A stretch of 64,000 nt of DNA from Pseudomonas sp. NFIX28 (GTDB lineage Bacteria; Pseudomonadota; Gammaproteobacteria; Pseudomonadales; Pseudomonadaceae). The DNA lies in NCBI RefSeq assembly GCF_900107395.1, contig NZ_FNPW01000003.1, positions 174,632 to 238,631 on the forward strand. The letters run 5' to 3'. Position numbers and translations under genes: made by a program. Under the pieces are notes generated by a model. It made no database searches, was not told where the DNA came from, and saw only the letters and a program-made list of their open reading frames with translations. This document shows positions 1 through 10,187 of the stretch, one piece after another. Within the stretch, counting starts at the first letter, position 1. Every line of letters starts with the position of its first letter.

Positions 1-559
1 CGCCGGCTTCGACGGCGTGGAAATCCACGGCGCCAACGGCTACCTGCTCGACCAGTTCCTGCAAAGCTCCACCAACCAGCGCACCGACCAATATGGCGGT
101 TCCGTGGAAAACCGTGCGCGGCTGATGCTGGAAGTGACTGACGCGGCGATTGAAGTCTGGGGCGCCGGCCGTGTGGGCATGCACTTGTCCCCCCGTGCCG
201 ACCTGCACGACATGGGCGATGAGAACCTCTCGGAGACCTTCACCTACCTCGCTCGCGAGCTGGGCAAACGCGGTGTCGCCTTTATCTGCTCCCGCGAGAA
301 AGAAGGCGCCGACAGCCTCGGCCCACAACTGAAAGAAGCCTTCGGCGGCCCCTACATCGCCAACGAACGTTTCACCAAGGACAGCGCCAACGCCTGGCTG
401 GCCAGCGGCAAGGCCGATGCCGTGGCCTTCGGTGTGCCCTTCATCGCCAACCCGGACCTGCCGGCCCGCCTGAAAGCCGATGCGCCACTGAACGAAGCGC
501 GTCCCGAGCTGTTCTACGCCAAGGGCCCGGTCGGCTATATCGACTACCCGACGCTGTAA
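1..559 (+). CDS. Alkene reductase of the old yellow enzyme family, 3' part (NemA/XenB-like)
   Basis: C-terminal half of an FMN-dependent flavoprotein that reduces activated C=C bonds, and in some relatives nitro groups, with NAD(P)H in the cytoplasm. The frame is open to the left window edge, so the start is missing. The visible part opens with the family signature FDGVEIHGANGYLLDQF, whose His and Asn form the pair that binds the phenolic or carbonyl ligand, followed by the SSTNQRTDQYGGSVENR segment. The tail FYAKGPVGYIDYPTL resembles NemA/XenB proteins. A rho-independent terminator follows 12 bases after the stop. Family is certain; the choice between NemA, XenA and XenB is not. Confidence 0.9.
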   Translation, partial: AGFDGVEIHGANGYLLDQFLQSSTNQRTDQYGGSVENRARLMLEVTDAAIEVWGAGRVGMHLSPRADLHDMGDENLSETFTYLARELGKRGVAFICSREKEGADSLGPQLKEAFGGPYIANERFTKDSANAWLASGKADAVAFGVPFIANPDLPARLKADAPLNEARPELFYAKGPVGYIDYPTL

Positions 560-570
560 CCGGCCTCAAT

Positions 571-606
571 AAAAAGCCCCGGACTCGCAACAGCCGGGGC
601 TTTTTC
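571..606. terminator. Rho-independent terminator after the alkene reductase
   Basis: A-run, GC stem AGCCCCGG/CCGGGGCT with a short loop, then TTTTT. The A and T flanks make it potentially bidirectional, although the minus-strand EamA gene ends about 130 bases further right. Confidence 0.85.
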
Positions 607-620
607 ATGGGCATTCACCT

Positions 621-720
621 GTAGGAGCGAAGCTTGCTCGCGATAAACCCAAGGGCAACGGGTAGCTTCAGGCATACCGCGTTATCGTTGACCACCATCG
701 CGAGCAAGCTTCGCTCCTAC
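621..720. repeat. REPIN (inverted pair of REP sequences)
   Basis: GTAGGAGCGAAGCTTGCTCG opens the element and its reverse complement closes it, about 50 unrelated bases lying between. This is the common Pseudomonas REP palindrome arranged as an inverted pair, in the intergenic space between converging genes. Confidence 0.9.
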
Positions 721-734
721 AGAAGGTGGGGCGA

Positions 735-1622
735 TCAGCTGCGTTTGCGCTGCCCCCAGGCCACGGCCAGGCCGCTGAGGCAGATAACCGCGATGCCGAC
801 GATGCCGAAGCTGTCCGGGGTGTGATCGAAGATCAGGTAGCCGTACATGCCGGCGAACAGGATCTGCCCGTAACTGAACGGTGCCAGCATCGCCGGCGCG
901 GCATGGCGAAAAGCCTGGGTCAACAACAGGTGGCCGAGCATGCCGCAGGTGCCGAGGCCAATCATGAACAGGCCGTGCCACAGGGTCGGCGTACTCCAGA
1001 AGAACGGCAGCGCCGCGCTCATGATCAGGCTGTTGAGAATCCCGGTGAGGAAGTTGCTGGTGGTGGGGCTGTCGACACCGCTGAGCTTGCGGGTAAGCAG
1101 CTGATAGAAGCCAAAGCACAACGCCGAGCATAGCGGCAGCAGGATCGCCGGGGTGAACAAGGCGCCGCCCGGTCGAATCACGATCAGTACCCCGACAAAA
1201 CCGGCCAGCACCGCCAGCCACTGGCTGCGGGTCACCCGCTCGCCCAGCAACGGCACGGACAAGGCGGTGACCAGCAAAGGCGCGAGGAAGTTGACCGCAG
1301 TGGCTTCGGCCAGGGGGATATAGCGCAGGCCGGTGGTAAAAAACAGGCTGGTGCCGATCAGGCACAAGGCGCGCAACAATTGCAGGCCCGGCCGCTTGGT
1401 ACGCACCACGGCGGAAAAACCGCTGCGCGGCACGAACACCACCAGCATCAACAGCGTGTGCACCACATACCGGGCCCAGACCACCATGACGATGGGATAG
1501 AACCCGGACAGGTATTTGGAAAGGGTGTCATGACTGGCGAACAGCAAAACCGCCAGGCAAATCAGTGCGATACCTTTTGCAGGTTGCTCGGTGCCCTTGT
1601 AAGCGGAGGTACTCACACTCAT
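735..1622 (-). CDS. DMT-superfamily transporter with EamA domains
   Basis: Inner-membrane transporter of 295 residues, the usual length of the ten-helix drug/metabolite transporters built from two EamA halves of five helices each. Hydrophobic segments fill the protein almost continuously from residue 17 (LICLAVLLFASHDTLSKYL) to the short basic end GQRKRS. EamA proteins usually export amino acids, metabolites or small drugs; the substrate here cannot be read. The start is an ATG with a weak AGGTG eight bases upstream. It lies on the same strand as emhR, 162 bases downstream of it, so read-through from emhR is possible but not shown. Confidence 0.85.
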   Translation of the reverse strand: MSVSTSAYKGTEQPAKGIALICLAVLLFASHDTLSKYLSGFYPIVMVVWARYVVHTLLMLVVFVPRSGFSAVVRTKRPGLQLLRALCLIGTSLFFTTGLRYIPLAEATAVNFLAPLLVTALSVPLLGERVTRSQWLAVLAGFVGVLIVIRPGGALFTPAILLPLCSALCFGFYQLLTRKLSGVDSPTTSNFLTGILNSLIMSAALPFFWSTPTLWHGLFMIGLGTCGMLGHLLLTQAFRHAAPAMLAPFSYGQILFAGMYGYLIFDHTPDSFGIVGIAVICLSGLAVAWGQRKRS

Positions 1623-1784
1623 TCACACACCTGCAACAATTTCCCTACAAAATACATAGCTCGCTATCTATCAAGATAAAGGCGGCCCGTATATAAAGGC
1701 ATCCCGGTGAGCCATGACGAATGAAACATCCAGCTTTATAGCGGGCAAATGTTGACATCTGCTGGCGTAATTCCGCATTTTGTC

Positions 1785-2417
1785 TCAATTACGCAGGCTG
1801 GGACTCAGGCGCAGCATCTCCAATCCGGTATCGATCCAGCGCTCCGCTTCCTTATAGAGCTCGAAACTGTCCGGCGCCAACAGCCACTGATAAAGAATGC
1901 CATCAATATAGGCGTGGATACTGATGGCCGCGCGAGCAGCATCCAGGTTGTCGGGGAGTTGCCCCCGCCGCATGGCATTGCGCAGCACCAGTTCGATACG
2001 CAGGTTGCAATCCAGGCTGGCCGCGCGACGCTGGCGTCGCAAGTCGCACATTTCATCGGTGAATTCGCACTTGTGAAACAAAATCTCATTAATGCGTCGG
2101 GTTTTCGGGTCCAGGGCAATTTGATGAAACAAATGAATCAGCAGTTTGCGCATGCACCCCAGCGGATCGACTTCTTCTTCGTCTTCACTCGCCCTGGACA
2201 TTTCATCCAGTGGCTCGCGCAAGGTATCGAGCATGGCCTGAACCAGATCCGCCTTGTTGCTGAAATGCCAATAGATAGCGCCACGCGTGACACCGGCCAA
2301 CGCCGCGATATCAGCCAGCGTGGTGCGAGCTACACCGCGCTCGTAGAAAGCTTTTTCGGCCGCTTCGAGTATCTGTTTGCGGGTTTCTTGAGCTTCCTCT
2401 TTGGTACGACGGACCAT
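1785..2417 (-). CDS. emhR: TetR-family repressor of the EmhABC/TtgABC efflux pump
   Basis: Protein of 210 residues that closely matches TtgR of P. putida and EmhR of P. fluorescens. The start [13 protein letters not shown], the helix-turn-helix [21 protein letters not shown] (about residues 32-52), the central [18 protein letters not shown] and the C-terminus [11 protein letters not shown] are family hallmarks. TtgR proteins bind plant phenolics, antibiotics and solvents in the C-terminal pocket and then leave the operator. It is divergent from the pump operon, and the intergenic region carries a TtgR-like operator, which predicts repression of both transcripts. Confidence 0.93.
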   Translation of the reverse strand: MVRRTKEEAQETRKQILEAAEKAFYERGVARTTLADIAALAGVTRGAIYWHFSNKADLVQAMLDTLREPLDEMSRASEDEEEVDPLGCMRKLLIHLFHQIALDPKTRRINEILFHKCEFTDEMCDLRRQRRAASLDCNLRIELVLRNAMRRGQLPDNLDAARAAISIHAYIDGILYQWLLAPDSFELYKEAERWIDTGLEMLRLSPSLRN

Positions 2418-2560
2418 GGCAGTAAACCTCGATCAGGATGCTTCAGTGATGCAAAAAGCTCATCTGAATAAATATGGAACGGCCTCTTGGGTGCCGTTTG
2501 TCCGGCCTACAATTCGACACTTGCAACGGCTTTTGTAACCGATTGGATACGCCGCCAAGG

Positions 2561-2590
2561 TATTTACAAACAACCATGAACGTAAGTATA
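2561..2590. promoter_or_regulatory. TtgR/EmhR operator between emhR and emhA
   Basis: Imperfect inverted repeat with half-sites TATTTACAAACA and AACGTAAGTATA around ACCATG. It matches, apparently with one change, the roughly 30-bp operator known for P. putida ttgR-ttgABC, where it overlaps both divergent promoters. It ends about 90 bases before the emhA start, a spacing compatible with repression of the pump and of emhR itself. Confidence 0.8.
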
Positions 2591-2681
2591 TTCCTTAGCA
2601 AGCTACTTATCCACTCAGCACTCGTTTTTTACCCTTCCACTTTTCGAGTGCGCATTCTGCGCGCCTGACCCGAGGATCTTC

Positions 2682-3839
2682 ATGCAACTCAAGCCAGCTG
2701 TTACCGCTCTGGTCACTGCCGTCGCCCTGGCATCGCTGCTCAGCGGATGTAAAAAGGAAGAGGCGGCTCCAGCTCCACAAGCCCCTCAGGTCGGCGTGGT
2801 CACCCTGCAACCTCAAGCCTTTACCCTGACGTCCGAGCTTCCGGGGCGCACCACTGCGTTCCGGATCGCCGAGGTCCGTCCGCAGGTCAATGGCATCATT
2901 CTCAAGCGCCTGTTCAAGGAAGGCGGCGACGTCAAGGAAGGTCAGCAGCTCTATCAGATCGATCCGTCGGTCTATGAGTCGACCCTCAAGAGCGCCCAGG
3001 CCAACCTGCAATCGACCAAGTCGATCTCCGATCGCTACAAGCAACTGGTCGACGAACAAGCCGTGAGCCGCCAGGAATACGACACCGCCGTCGCCAACCG
3101 CCTGCAATCGGAAGCCTCGCTGCAGAGCGCCCAGATCGACCTGCGCTACACCAAGGTGCTGGCGCCGATCTCCGGCCGTATCGGCCGTTCCTCGGTCACC
3201 GAGGGCGCGCTGGTCAGCAACGGCCAGTCCAATGCGATGGCGGTGATCCAGCAACTCGACCCGATCTACGTCGACGTGACCCAGTCGTCGGTTGAACTGC
3301 TCGAGCTGCGCCGCGAGCTGGAAAGCGGTCGCCTGCAAAGGGCTGGCGACAATGCCGCCAAGGTCAAGCTGACCCTGGAAGACGGTAGCCAGTACAAGCT
3401 TGACGGCAAGCTGGAATTCTCCGAAGTGTCGGTCGACGAAACCACCGGTTCCGTGACCCTGCGCGCGGTGTTCCCGAACCCGGAACACACCCTGCTGCCA
3501 GGCATGTTCGTGCATGCGCAACTGCAGGCCGGGGTGAATGCCGCGGCGATTCTCGCTCCGCAACAAGGCGTGACCCGTGACCTCAAGGGCACACCGACCG
3601 CCCTGGTAGTTGGCCCGGACAACAAGGTTGAACTGCGCCAGCTCAAGGCCAGCCGCACCGTCGGCAGCCAGTGGCTGATCGAGGACGGCCTGAAGGCGGG
3701 CGATCGCCTGATCACCGAAGGGCTGCAATTCGTCCGACCTGGCGTCGAAGTCAAAGCCAGCGAAGCGACCAACGTTCCCGCGAAAAACCCGGCCACTGCA
3801 CAGGCGACTAATAACGCTGCAGGCGGCAAAGGGGAGTAA
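2682..3839 (+). CDS. emhA: RND efflux periplasmic adaptor lipoprotein
   Basis: Membrane fusion protein of 385 residues that bridges the inner-membrane pump and the outer-membrane channel. It has a lipoprotein signal peptide with lipobox LLSGC and acylated Cys23, then a beta-barrel/lipoyl region (VRPQVNGIILKRLFKEGGDVKEGQQLYQIDP, split lipoyl half), an alpha-hairpin around residues 100-150, the second lipoyl half with KVLAPISGRIGRSSVTEGALV, and a Gln/Ala/Asn-rich tail. It is closely similar to TtgA/MexA. The start is supported by GAGGA just upstream. It is the first gene of the operon, four bases before emhB. Confidence 0.95.
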   Translation: MQLKPAVTALVTAVALASLLSGCKKEEAAPAPQAPQVGVVTLQPQAFTLTSELPGRTTAFRIAEVRPQVNGIILKRLFKEGGDVKEGQQLYQIDPSVYESTLKSAQANLQSTKSISDRYKQLVDEQAVSRQEYDTAVANRLQSEASLQSAQIDLRYTKVLAPISGRIGRSSVTEGALVSNGQSNAMAVIQQLDPIYVDVTQSSVELLELRRELESGRLQRAGDNAAKVKLTLEDGSQYKLDGKLEFSEVSVDETTGSVTLRAVFPNPEHTLLPGMFVHAQLQAGVNAAAILAPQQGVTRDLKGTPTALVVGPDNKVELRQLKASRTVGSQWLIEDGLKAGDRLITEGLQFVRPGVEVKASEATNVPAKNPATAQATNNAAGGKGE

Positions 3840-3842
3840 ACC

Positions 3843-6800
3843 ATGTCGAAATTTTTTATCGACCGTCCGATTTTCGCCTGGGTAATCGCCCTGGTGATCA
3901 TGCTGGTCGGGGCTTTATCGATCCTCAAGTTGCCGATCAACCAATACCCGAGCATCGCGCCACCGGCGATCGCCATCTCCGTGACCTACCCAGGCGCTTC
4001 CGCACAGACCGTGCAGGACACCGTGGTCCAGGTCATCGAGCAGCAGCTCAACGGTATCGATAACCTGCGTTATGTGTCTTCGGAAAGTAACTCCGACGGC
4101 AGCATGACCATTACCGCGACCTTCGAGCAGGGCACCAACTCGGATACCGCGCAGGTCCAGGTACAGAACAAGCTGAACCTGGCCACCCCGCTGCTGCCGC
4201 AAGAAGTGCAGCAACAGGGTATCCGCGTGACCAAGGCGGTGAAGAACTTCCTGTTGGTGATCGGTGTGGTTTCCGAGGACGGCAGCATGTCCAAGGACGA
4301 CCTCTCGAACTACATCGTGTCCAACATGCAGGACCCGATCTCGCGGACCGCGGGCGTGGGTGACTTCCAGGTGTTCGGTGCCCAGTACGCCATGCGTATC
4401 TGGCTCGACCCGGCCAAGCTGAACAACTTCAACCTGACTCCGGTCGACGTGAAGAACGCCGTGGCGGCGCAGAACGTCCAGGTGTCGTCCGGCCAGATCG
4501 GTGGTTTGCCTGCCCTGCCGGGCCAGCAACTGAACGCCACCATCATCGGCAAGACCCGCCTGCAGACTGCCGAGCAGTTCAAGGCCATCCTGCTGAAGGT
4601 CAACGCCGACGGTTCGCAAGTGCGCCTGGGCGACGTCGCCGATGTCGGCCTGGGTGGTGAAAACTATTCCGTCAGCGCCCAGTTCAACGGTGCCCCGGCT
4701 TCCGGCCTGGCAGTGAAACTGGCCAACGGCGCCAACGCCCTGGACACCGCCAAGGCCCTGCGCAAGACCATCAATGACCTGGAACCGTTCTTCCCCGAAG
4801 GGATGAAAGTGGTATTCCCGTACGACACCACCCCGGTGGTGACCGAGTCGATCAAGGGTGTGGTTGAAACCCTGGTCGAAGCGATCGTGCTGGTGTTCCT
4901 GGTGATGTTCCTGTTCCTGCAGAACTTCCGCGCCACCGTCATCACCACCATGACTGTACCGGTGGTATTGCTGGGTACCTTCGGGATCCTCGCGGCCGCC
5001 GGCTTCAGCATCAACACCCTGACCATGTTCGGCATGGTGCTGGCCATCGGCTTGCTGGTGGACGATGCCATCGTCGTGGTGGAAAACGTCGAGCGGGTAA
5101 TGGCCGAGGAAGGCCTGTCGCCCAAGGAAGCTACCAAGAAGTCCATGGGCCAGATCCAGGGCGCGCTGGTGGGTATTGCCCTGGTACTGTCGGCGGTACT
5201 GCTGCCGATGGCGTTCTTCAGCGGCTCCACCGGTGTGATCTACAAGCAGTTCTCGATCACCGTGGTCTCGGCCATGGCCCTGTCGGTACTGGTTGCCCTG
5301 ATCTTCACCCCGGCCCTGTGCGCCACCATGCTCAAGGCCATTCCCCATGGCGAGCACGGTGCGCCGAAAAAAGGCTTCTTCGGCTGGTTCAACCGTACCT
5401 TCGACCGCAGCGTCAAAAGCTACGAGCGTGGCGTGGGCAACATCCTGCGGCACAAGGCGCCTTACCTGTTGGCCTACGTGCTGATCGTGGTCGGCATGAT
5501 CTGGCTGTTCACTCGCATTCCAACTGCGTTCCTGCCTGAAGAAGACCAGGGCGTCCTGTTCGCCCAGGTTCAGACTCCAGCCGGCTCCAGTGCCGAGCGG
5601 ACCCAGGTGGTGATCGATGAAATGCGCGCCTACCTGCTCAAGGACGAAGCGGATACCGTGGCTTCGGTGTTTACCGTGAACGGCTTCAACTTCGCCGGTC
5701 GTGGCCAGAGCTCGGGCATGGCATTCATCATGCTCAAGCCATGGGACGAGCGGTCCGTGGAAAACAACGTGTTCAACCTGGCCGCTCGCGCCCAGCAGCA
5801 CTTCTTCACCTTCCGCGACGCGATGGTGTTCGCCTTCGCTCCCCCGGCGGTACTGGAGTTGGGTAACGCCACCGGTTTCGACGTGTTCCTGCAGGACCGC
5901 GCCGGTATCGGCCACGAGAAACTGATGGAAGCCCGCAACCAGTTCCTCGGCATGGCGGCGCAGAGCAAGATCCTCAGCCAGGTACGTCCGAACGGCCTGA
6001 ACGACGAACCGCAGTACCAACTGGAAATCGACGACGAGAAGGCCAGCGCCCTGGGCGTGACCATCTCCGACATCAACAACACCCTGTCGATCGCCCTGGG
6101 CAGTAGCTACGTCAACGACTTCATCGACCGCGGTCGAGTGAAGAAGGTGTACATCCAGGGTCAACCCGGCGCTCGCATGAGCCCGGAAGACATGAAGAAG
6201 TGGTACGTACGCAACAGCGCCGGGACCATGGTGCCGTTCTCCTCCTTCGCCAAGGGCGAGTGGATCTACGGTTCGCCGAAGCTGGCCCGCTACAACGGCG
6301 TCGAGGCGATGGAAATCCTGGGTGCTCCGGCCCCGGGCTACAGCACCGGTGAAGCCATGGCCGAAGTCGAAGCCATTGCCAAGAAGCTGCCGGCCGGTGT
6401 CGGTATTTCCTGGACCGGCCTGTCCTACGAGGAACGCCTGTCGGGCTCGCAAGCGCCTGCGTTGTACGCCTTGTCGCTGCTGATGGTGTTCCTGTGCCTG
6501 GCGGCGCTGTATGAAAGCTGGTCGATTCCGATCGCGGTCATGCTGGTGGTACCGCTGGGGATCATCGGTGCACTGCTGGCGACCAGCCTGCGCGGCCTGT
6601 CCAACGACGTGTACTTCCAGGTGGGGCTGTTGGTGACTATCGGTCTGGCGGCGAAAAACGCCATTCTGATCGTCGAGTTCGCCAAGGAACTGCACGAGCA
6701 GGGCCGCAGCCTGATCGACGCGGCAGTTGAAGCCTGCCGCATGCGTCTGCGTCCGATCATCATGACGTCCCTGGCCTTCGTGCTCGGTGTGGTACCGCTG

Positions 6801-6989
6801 GCAATCTCCACCGGCGCAGGCTCGGGTAGCCAGCATGCGATCGGTACCGGGGTAATTGGCGGCATGCTCACCGCGACTGTCCTGGCGATATTCTGGGTGC
6901 CTTTGTTCTTCGTCACCGTGTCCGCGATGGGCCGCCGCAAGGCAGACAAAGCAGAAACTACTGAAACTCCTGAAGAGGCTGGCCAATGA
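3843..6989 (+). CDS. emhB: RND multidrug efflux permease (HAE-1 type)
   Basis: Inner-membrane proton/drug antiporter of 1048 residues, the standard length of MexB, TtgB and EmhB. It starts with [17 protein letters not shown] (first membrane helix). The proton-relay pair Asp407-Asp408 lies in [16 protein letters not shown] of helix 4. The two large periplasmic loops and the helix-11 segment [17 protein letters not shown] are intact. It captures hydrophobic drugs, solvents or aromatic compounds from the periplasm and membrane and drives them through EmhC. Its stop overlaps the emhC start by four bases. Confidence 0.96.
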   Translation: MSKFFIDRPIFAWVIALVIMLVGALSILKLPINQYPSIAPPAIAISVTYPGASAQTVQDTVVQVIEQQLNGIDNLRYVSSESNSDGSMTITATFEQGTNSDTAQVQVQNKLNLATPLLPQEVQQQGIRVTKAVKNFLLVIGVVSEDGSMSKDDLSNYIVSNMQDPISRTAGVGDFQVFGAQYAMRIWLDPAKLNNFNLTPVDVKNAVAAQNVQVSSGQIGGLPALPGQQLNATIIGKTRLQTAEQFKAILLKVNADGSQVRLGDVADVGLGGENYSVSAQFNGAPASGLAVKLANGANALDTAKALRKTINDLEPFFPEGMKVVFPYDTTPVVTESIKGVVETLVEAIVLVFLVMFLFLQNFRATVITTMTVPVVLLGTFGILAAAGFSINTLTMFGMVLAIGLLVDDAIVVVENVERVMAEEGLSPKEATKKSMGQIQGALVGIALVLSAVLLPMAFFSGSTGVIYKQFSITVVSAMALSVLVALIFTPALCATMLKAIPHGEHGAPKKGFFGWFNRTFDRSVKSYERGVGNILRHKAPYLLAYVLIVVGMIWLFTRIPTAFLPEEDQGVLFAQVQTPAGSSAERTQVVIDEMRAYLLKDEADTVASVFTVNGFNFAGRGQSSGMAFIMLKPWDERSVENNVFNLAARAQQHFFTFRDAMVFAFAPPAVLELGNATGFDVFLQDRAGIGHEKLMEARNQFLGMAAQSKILSQVRPNGLNDEPQYQLEIDDEKASALGVTISDINNTLSIALGSSYVNDFIDRGRVKKVYIQGQPGARMSPEDMKKWYVRNSAGTMVPFSSFAKGEWIYGSPKLARYNGVEAMEILGAPAPGYSTGEAMAEVEAIAKKLPAGVGISWTGLSYEERLSGSQAPALYALSLLMVFLCLAALYESWSIPIAVMLVVPLGIIGALLATSLRGLSNDVYFQVGLLVTIGLAAKNAILIVEFAKELHEQGRSLIDAAVEACRMRLRPIIMTSLAFVLGVVPLAISTGAGSGSQHAIGTGVIGGMLTATVLAIFWVPLFFVTVSAMGRRKADKAETTETPEEAGQ

Positions 6990-8446
6990 GCAAGTCGCTA
7001 CTCTCCCTCGCAATCACCGCCGCCGTGCTGAGTGGTTGCTCGCTGATACCGGATTATCAGCAGCCGGAAGCGCCGGTCGCGGCGCAATACCCGCAAGGGC
7101 CGGCCTATTCGCCTGCGGAGGCTGCCAACCAGGCAGCCGCCGAACAGGGCTGGCGGCAGTTCTTCCATGACCCGGCGCTGCAGCAACTGATCCAGACCGC
7201 GCTGGTGAACAACCGCGACCTGCGGGTCGCGGCGCTGAACATCGACGCCTATGCCGCGCAGTACCAGATCCAGCGCGCGGACCTGTTCCCGGCGATTTCG
7301 GCCAACGGCAGCGGCAGCCGGCAACGCACCCCGGCGCGGATGTCGCAGACCGGTGAAGCAGCCATCTCCAGCCAATACTCGGCAACCCTGGGTGTCAGCG
7401 CTTATGAGCTGGACCTGTTCGGTCGCGTTCGCAGCTTGAGCGAGCAGGCCTTGCAGACCTACTTCTCCAGCGAAGAAGCCCGGCGCAGTACGCAGATCAG
7501 CCTGGTGGCCAGCGTGGCCAACGCCTACCTGACCTGGCAGGCCGACAAGGAACTGCTGAAGCTGACCCAGGACACCCTGGCGGCCTACGAGGAGAGCTAC
7601 CGGCTCACCTCGCGCAGCAACGAAGTCGGCGTGGCCTCTGCCCTGGACCTGAGCCAGTCGCGGACCTCGGTGGAAAACGCCCGGGTGCAACTGGCGCGTT
7701 ATACCCGCCAGGTGGCCCAGGACGAAAACAGCCTGACCCTGCTGCTGGGTACCGCGATTCCGGCCAACCTGCCGAGCCCGCAGCCGTTGTCGGCTGACCT
7801 GCTCAGCGAGTTGCCGGCCGGCCTGCCGTCGGAACTGCTGCAACGCCGTCCGGACATCCTCGCCGCCGAGCACAACCTGAAAGCGGCCAACGCCAATATC
7901 GGCGCGGCACGCGCAGCGTTCTTCCCGAGCATCAGCCTGACCGCCAATGCCGGGACCTTGAGCCCCGATGTGGGCGGCCTGTTCAAGGGCGGCTCGGGCA
8001 CCTGGTCGTTCGCGCCGCAGATCAACATCCCGATCTTCAACGCAGGCAGCCTGCGCGCCAGCCTGGATTACTCGAAGATCCAGAAAGACATCAACGTGGC
8101 GCAATACGAGAAGTCCATCCAGACCGCCTTCCAGGAAGTCTCCGATGGCCTGGCCGCACGCCAGACCTACAACCAGCAGTTGCAGGCCCAGCGTGACTTC
8201 GTCAACGCCAACCAGGACTACTACCGTCTGGCCGAGCGTCGCTACCGCATCGGTGTCGACAGCAACCTGACCTTCCTCGATGCCCAGCGCTCGCTGTTCA
8301 GCGCGCAGCAAGCATTGATCACCGACCGCCTTGCGCAGCTGACCAGCGAGGTCAACCTGTACAAGGCCCTGGGCGGCGGTTGGAACGAGCAAAGTTCGCA
8401 GAACGCCGCAGTGAGCAAAGAGGCACCGCCACTGAAGCTGTTCTGA
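6986..8446 (+). CDS. emhC: Outer-membrane efflux channel lipoprotein (OprM/TtgC family)
   Basis: TolC-like channel of 486 residues that completes the tripartite pump. The lipoprotein signal ends in VLSGC with Cys18. Two repeated OEP domains follow: the first around residues 60-270 ([20 protein letters not shown]) and the second around 275-470 ([31 protein letters not shown]). The ATG overlaps the emhB stop (ATGA), indicating translational coupling. A strong terminator follows, so the operon is emhA-emhB-emhC only. Confidence 0.95.
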   Translation: MSKSLLSLAITAAVLSGCSLIPDYQQPEAPVAAQYPQGPAYSPAEAANQAAAEQGWRQFFHDPALQQLIQTALVNNRDLRVAALNIDAYAAQYQIQRADLFPAISANGSGSRQRTPARMSQTGEAAISSQYSATLGVSAYELDLFGRVRSLSEQALQTYFSSEEARRSTQISLVASVANAYLTWQADKELLKLTQDTLAAYEESYRLTSRSNEVGVASALDLSQSRTSVENARVQLARYTRQVAQDENSLTLLLGTAIPANLPSPQPLSADLLSELPAGLPSELLQRRPDILAAEHNLKAANANIGAARAAFFPSISLTANAGTLSPDVGGLFKGGSGTWSFAPQINIPIFNAGSLRASLDYSKIQKDINVAQYEKSIQTAFQEVSDGLAARQTYNQQLQAQRDFVNANQDYYRLAERRYRIGVDSNLTFLDAQRSLFSAQQALITDRLAQLTSEVNLYKALGGGWNEQSSQNAAVSKEAPPLKLF

Positions 8447-8460
8447 GTGCCTGACGCTTG

Positions 8461-8490
8461 AAAAAAGCCCACCTTGCGGTGGGCTTTTTT
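8461..8490. terminator. Rho-independent terminator of emhABC
   Basis: AAAAAAGCCCACC stem, TTGC loop, GGTGGGCTTTTTT. It begins 15 bases after the emhC stop. Confidence 0.92.
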
Positions 8491-8745
8491 ATGGGCCGAA
8501 AACCGCCATCAGTTGTGTTCGCTAATCGCCCAGAACCCGCCCGGGCCAATTGAACAGGGCCGTTGATCCAACGCACCATTCCCCGCACCTACAAAAACCA
8601 ATAACAACAGGTTCGTCATCATGACCCCGCGCCCTGCCCGCTCCGGCTAACGCCATTCCGTTCGCCCTCCGATTTCAAATTTTGTCTGCAACCTGACGTT
8701 GCGGCAGCGCCCAGCCTCATCCCTAATAATTAGAGAGCCCGATCC

Positions 8746-10011
8746 ATGAAGCCATCCACTCGCATTCCCTGTTCCCTGCTGCCCAGCCTGCTGGCCGTCG
8801 GCATCGCCGGCACGGCCCTGCCGGTCATGGCCGAGGAGTCCGGTTTTCTCGAAGATGCCAAGGCCAACCTGACCCTGCGCAACTTCTACATCAACCGCAA
8901 CTTCACCAACCCGGCCAAGAGCCAGGGCAAGGCTGAAGAGTGGACCCAGAGCTTCATCCTCGACGCCAAGTCCGGGTTCACCCAGGGCACGGTCGGCTTC
9001 GGCATTGACGTGCTGGGGCTGTACTCGCTGAAACTCGATGGCGGCAAGGGCACCGGCGGCACCCAGCTGTTGCCGCTGGATCACGACGGGCGGCCGGCCG
9101 ACAACTTCGGCCGCATGGGCGTGGCGTTCAAGGCCCGGCTGTCGCAGACCGAGCTCAAGGTCGGCGAATGGATGCCGGTGCTGCCGATCCTGCGCTCGGA
9201 CGACGGTCGCTCCCTGCCCCAGACCTTCCGCGGCGGCCAGGTCACCTCGAAGGAAATCGACGGCCTGACCCTCTATGGCGGCCAGTTCCGCGCCAACAGC
9301 CCGCGTGACGACAGCAGCATGAGCGACATGTCGATGACCGGCAAAGCGGCCTTCACCTCCGACCGCTTCAACTTCCAGGGCGGCGAATACAGCTTCAACG
9401 ACAAGCGCACCCAGGTCGGGGTGTGGAACGCCCAGCTCAAGGACATCTACAGCCAGCAATACCTCAACCTGATCCACAGCCAGCCGCTGGGCGACTGGAC
9501 CCTGGGCGCCAACATCGGCTTCTTCTACGGCAAGGAGGATGGCAGCGCCCGCGCCGGCGACCTGGACAACAAGACCTGGTCAGGCCTGTTCTCGGCCAAG
9601 TACGGCGGCCACACCTTCTACGTCGGCCTGCAGAAACTCACCGGCGACAGCGCCTGGATGCGCGTCTACGGCACCAGCGGCGGCACCCTGGCCAACGACA
9701 GCTACAACGCCAGCTACGACAACGCCCAGGAAAGATCCTGGCAGCTGCGTCATGACTACAATTTCGCCGCCGCCGGCATTCCCGGCCTGACCCTGATGAA
9801 CCGCTACATCAAGGGCGACAACGTGCACACCGGCACCATCACCGACGGCAAGGAATGGGGACGCGAGAGCGAACTGGCCTACACCGTGCAAAGCGGCACA
9901 CTGAAGAACCTCAACGTCAAATGGCGCAACTCGACGATGCGTCGCGACTTCAGTACCAACGAATTCGACGAGAACCGCTTGATCATCAGCTACCCGATCA
10001 GCCTGCTGTAA
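8746..10011 (+). CDS. OprD-family outer-membrane porin (aromatic-acid type inferred)
   Basis: Substrate-specific 18-strand porin of the OprD family, 421 residues, with a signal peptide cleaved after about residue 28 (PVMA-EESG). The N-terminal FLEDAKANLTLRNFYINRNF and the C-terminus ENRLIISYPISLL are typical; other markers are RNSTMRRDF and the loop segment RGGQVTSKEIDGLTLYGGQF. Length and motifs fit the BenF/OpdK/PhaK-like branch that admits aromatic carboxylates. Its position next to the pca genes, convergent with pcaC, supports protocatechuate or hydroxybenzoate as substrate, but that is inference from context. No PcaR-like site was found upstream. Confidence 0.85.
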   Translation: MKPSTRIPCSLLPSLLAVGIAGTALPVMAEESGFLEDAKANLTLRNFYINRNFTNPAKSQGKAEEWTQSFILDAKSGFTQGTVGFGIDVLGLYSLKLDGGKGTGGTQLLPLDHDGRPADNFGRMGVAFKARLSQTELKVGEWMPVLPILRSDDGRSLPQTFRGGQVTSKEIDGLTLYGGQFRANSPRDDSSMSDMSMTGKAAFTSDRFNFQGGEYSFNDKRTQVGVWNAQLKDIYSQQYLNLIHSQPLGDWTLGANIGFFYGKEDGSARAGDLDNKTWSGLFSAKYGGHTFYVGLQKLTGDSAWMRVYGTSGGTLANDSYNASYDNAQERSWQLRHDYNFAAAGIPGLTLMNRYIKGDNVHTGTITDGKEWGRESELAYTVQSGTLKNLNVKWRNSTMRRDFSTNEFDENRLIISYPISLL

Positions 10012-10028
10012 ACACCCGTCTTGTTTTC

Positions 10029-10127
10029 GTAGGAGCGAAGCTTGCTCGCGATAATCCTCAACGATGACGCGTACTGACTGGCTAAACGCGGCGCTCTCAG
10101 GTTCATCGCAAGCAAGCTCGCTCCGAC
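10029..10127. repeat. REPIN between the porin gene and pcaC
   Basis: GTAGGAGCGAAGCTTGCTCG at the left; the right half, ATCGCAAGCAAGCTCGCTCC, is slightly degenerate. Same family as the element at 621. Confidence 0.85.
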
Positions 10128-10138
10128 AGCGAAAACGC

Positions 10139-10170
10139 AGCGGCGCCGAGTTGCTCGGCGCCGCGTTTGT
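10139..10170 (-). terminator. Strong hairpin between convergent porin and pcaC
   Basis: Perfect stem GCGGCGCCGAG/CTCGGCGCCGC with a TTG(C) loop. On the plus strand it is followed by GTTTGTTT, so it can terminate the porin transcript, and its position also lets it end the pca operon read from the right. Confidence 0.7.
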
Positions 10171-10187
10171 TTGCAGGTCGTGGGTTA

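Noticed and set aside
3915..7013. Open reading frame of about 1030 codons on the minus strand opposite emhB
   Set aside because: Composition is His/Gln/Gly/Arg-rich without known motifs, as expected for antisense reading of a GC-rich gene; emhB on the other strand is fully conserved.
8621..8650. Nine-codon frame (MTPRPARSG) upstream of the porin, as a leader peptide
   Set aside because: Start and stop are present, but there is no attenuator hairpin or codon run; a chance frame or a remnant of a gene start cannot be told apart.
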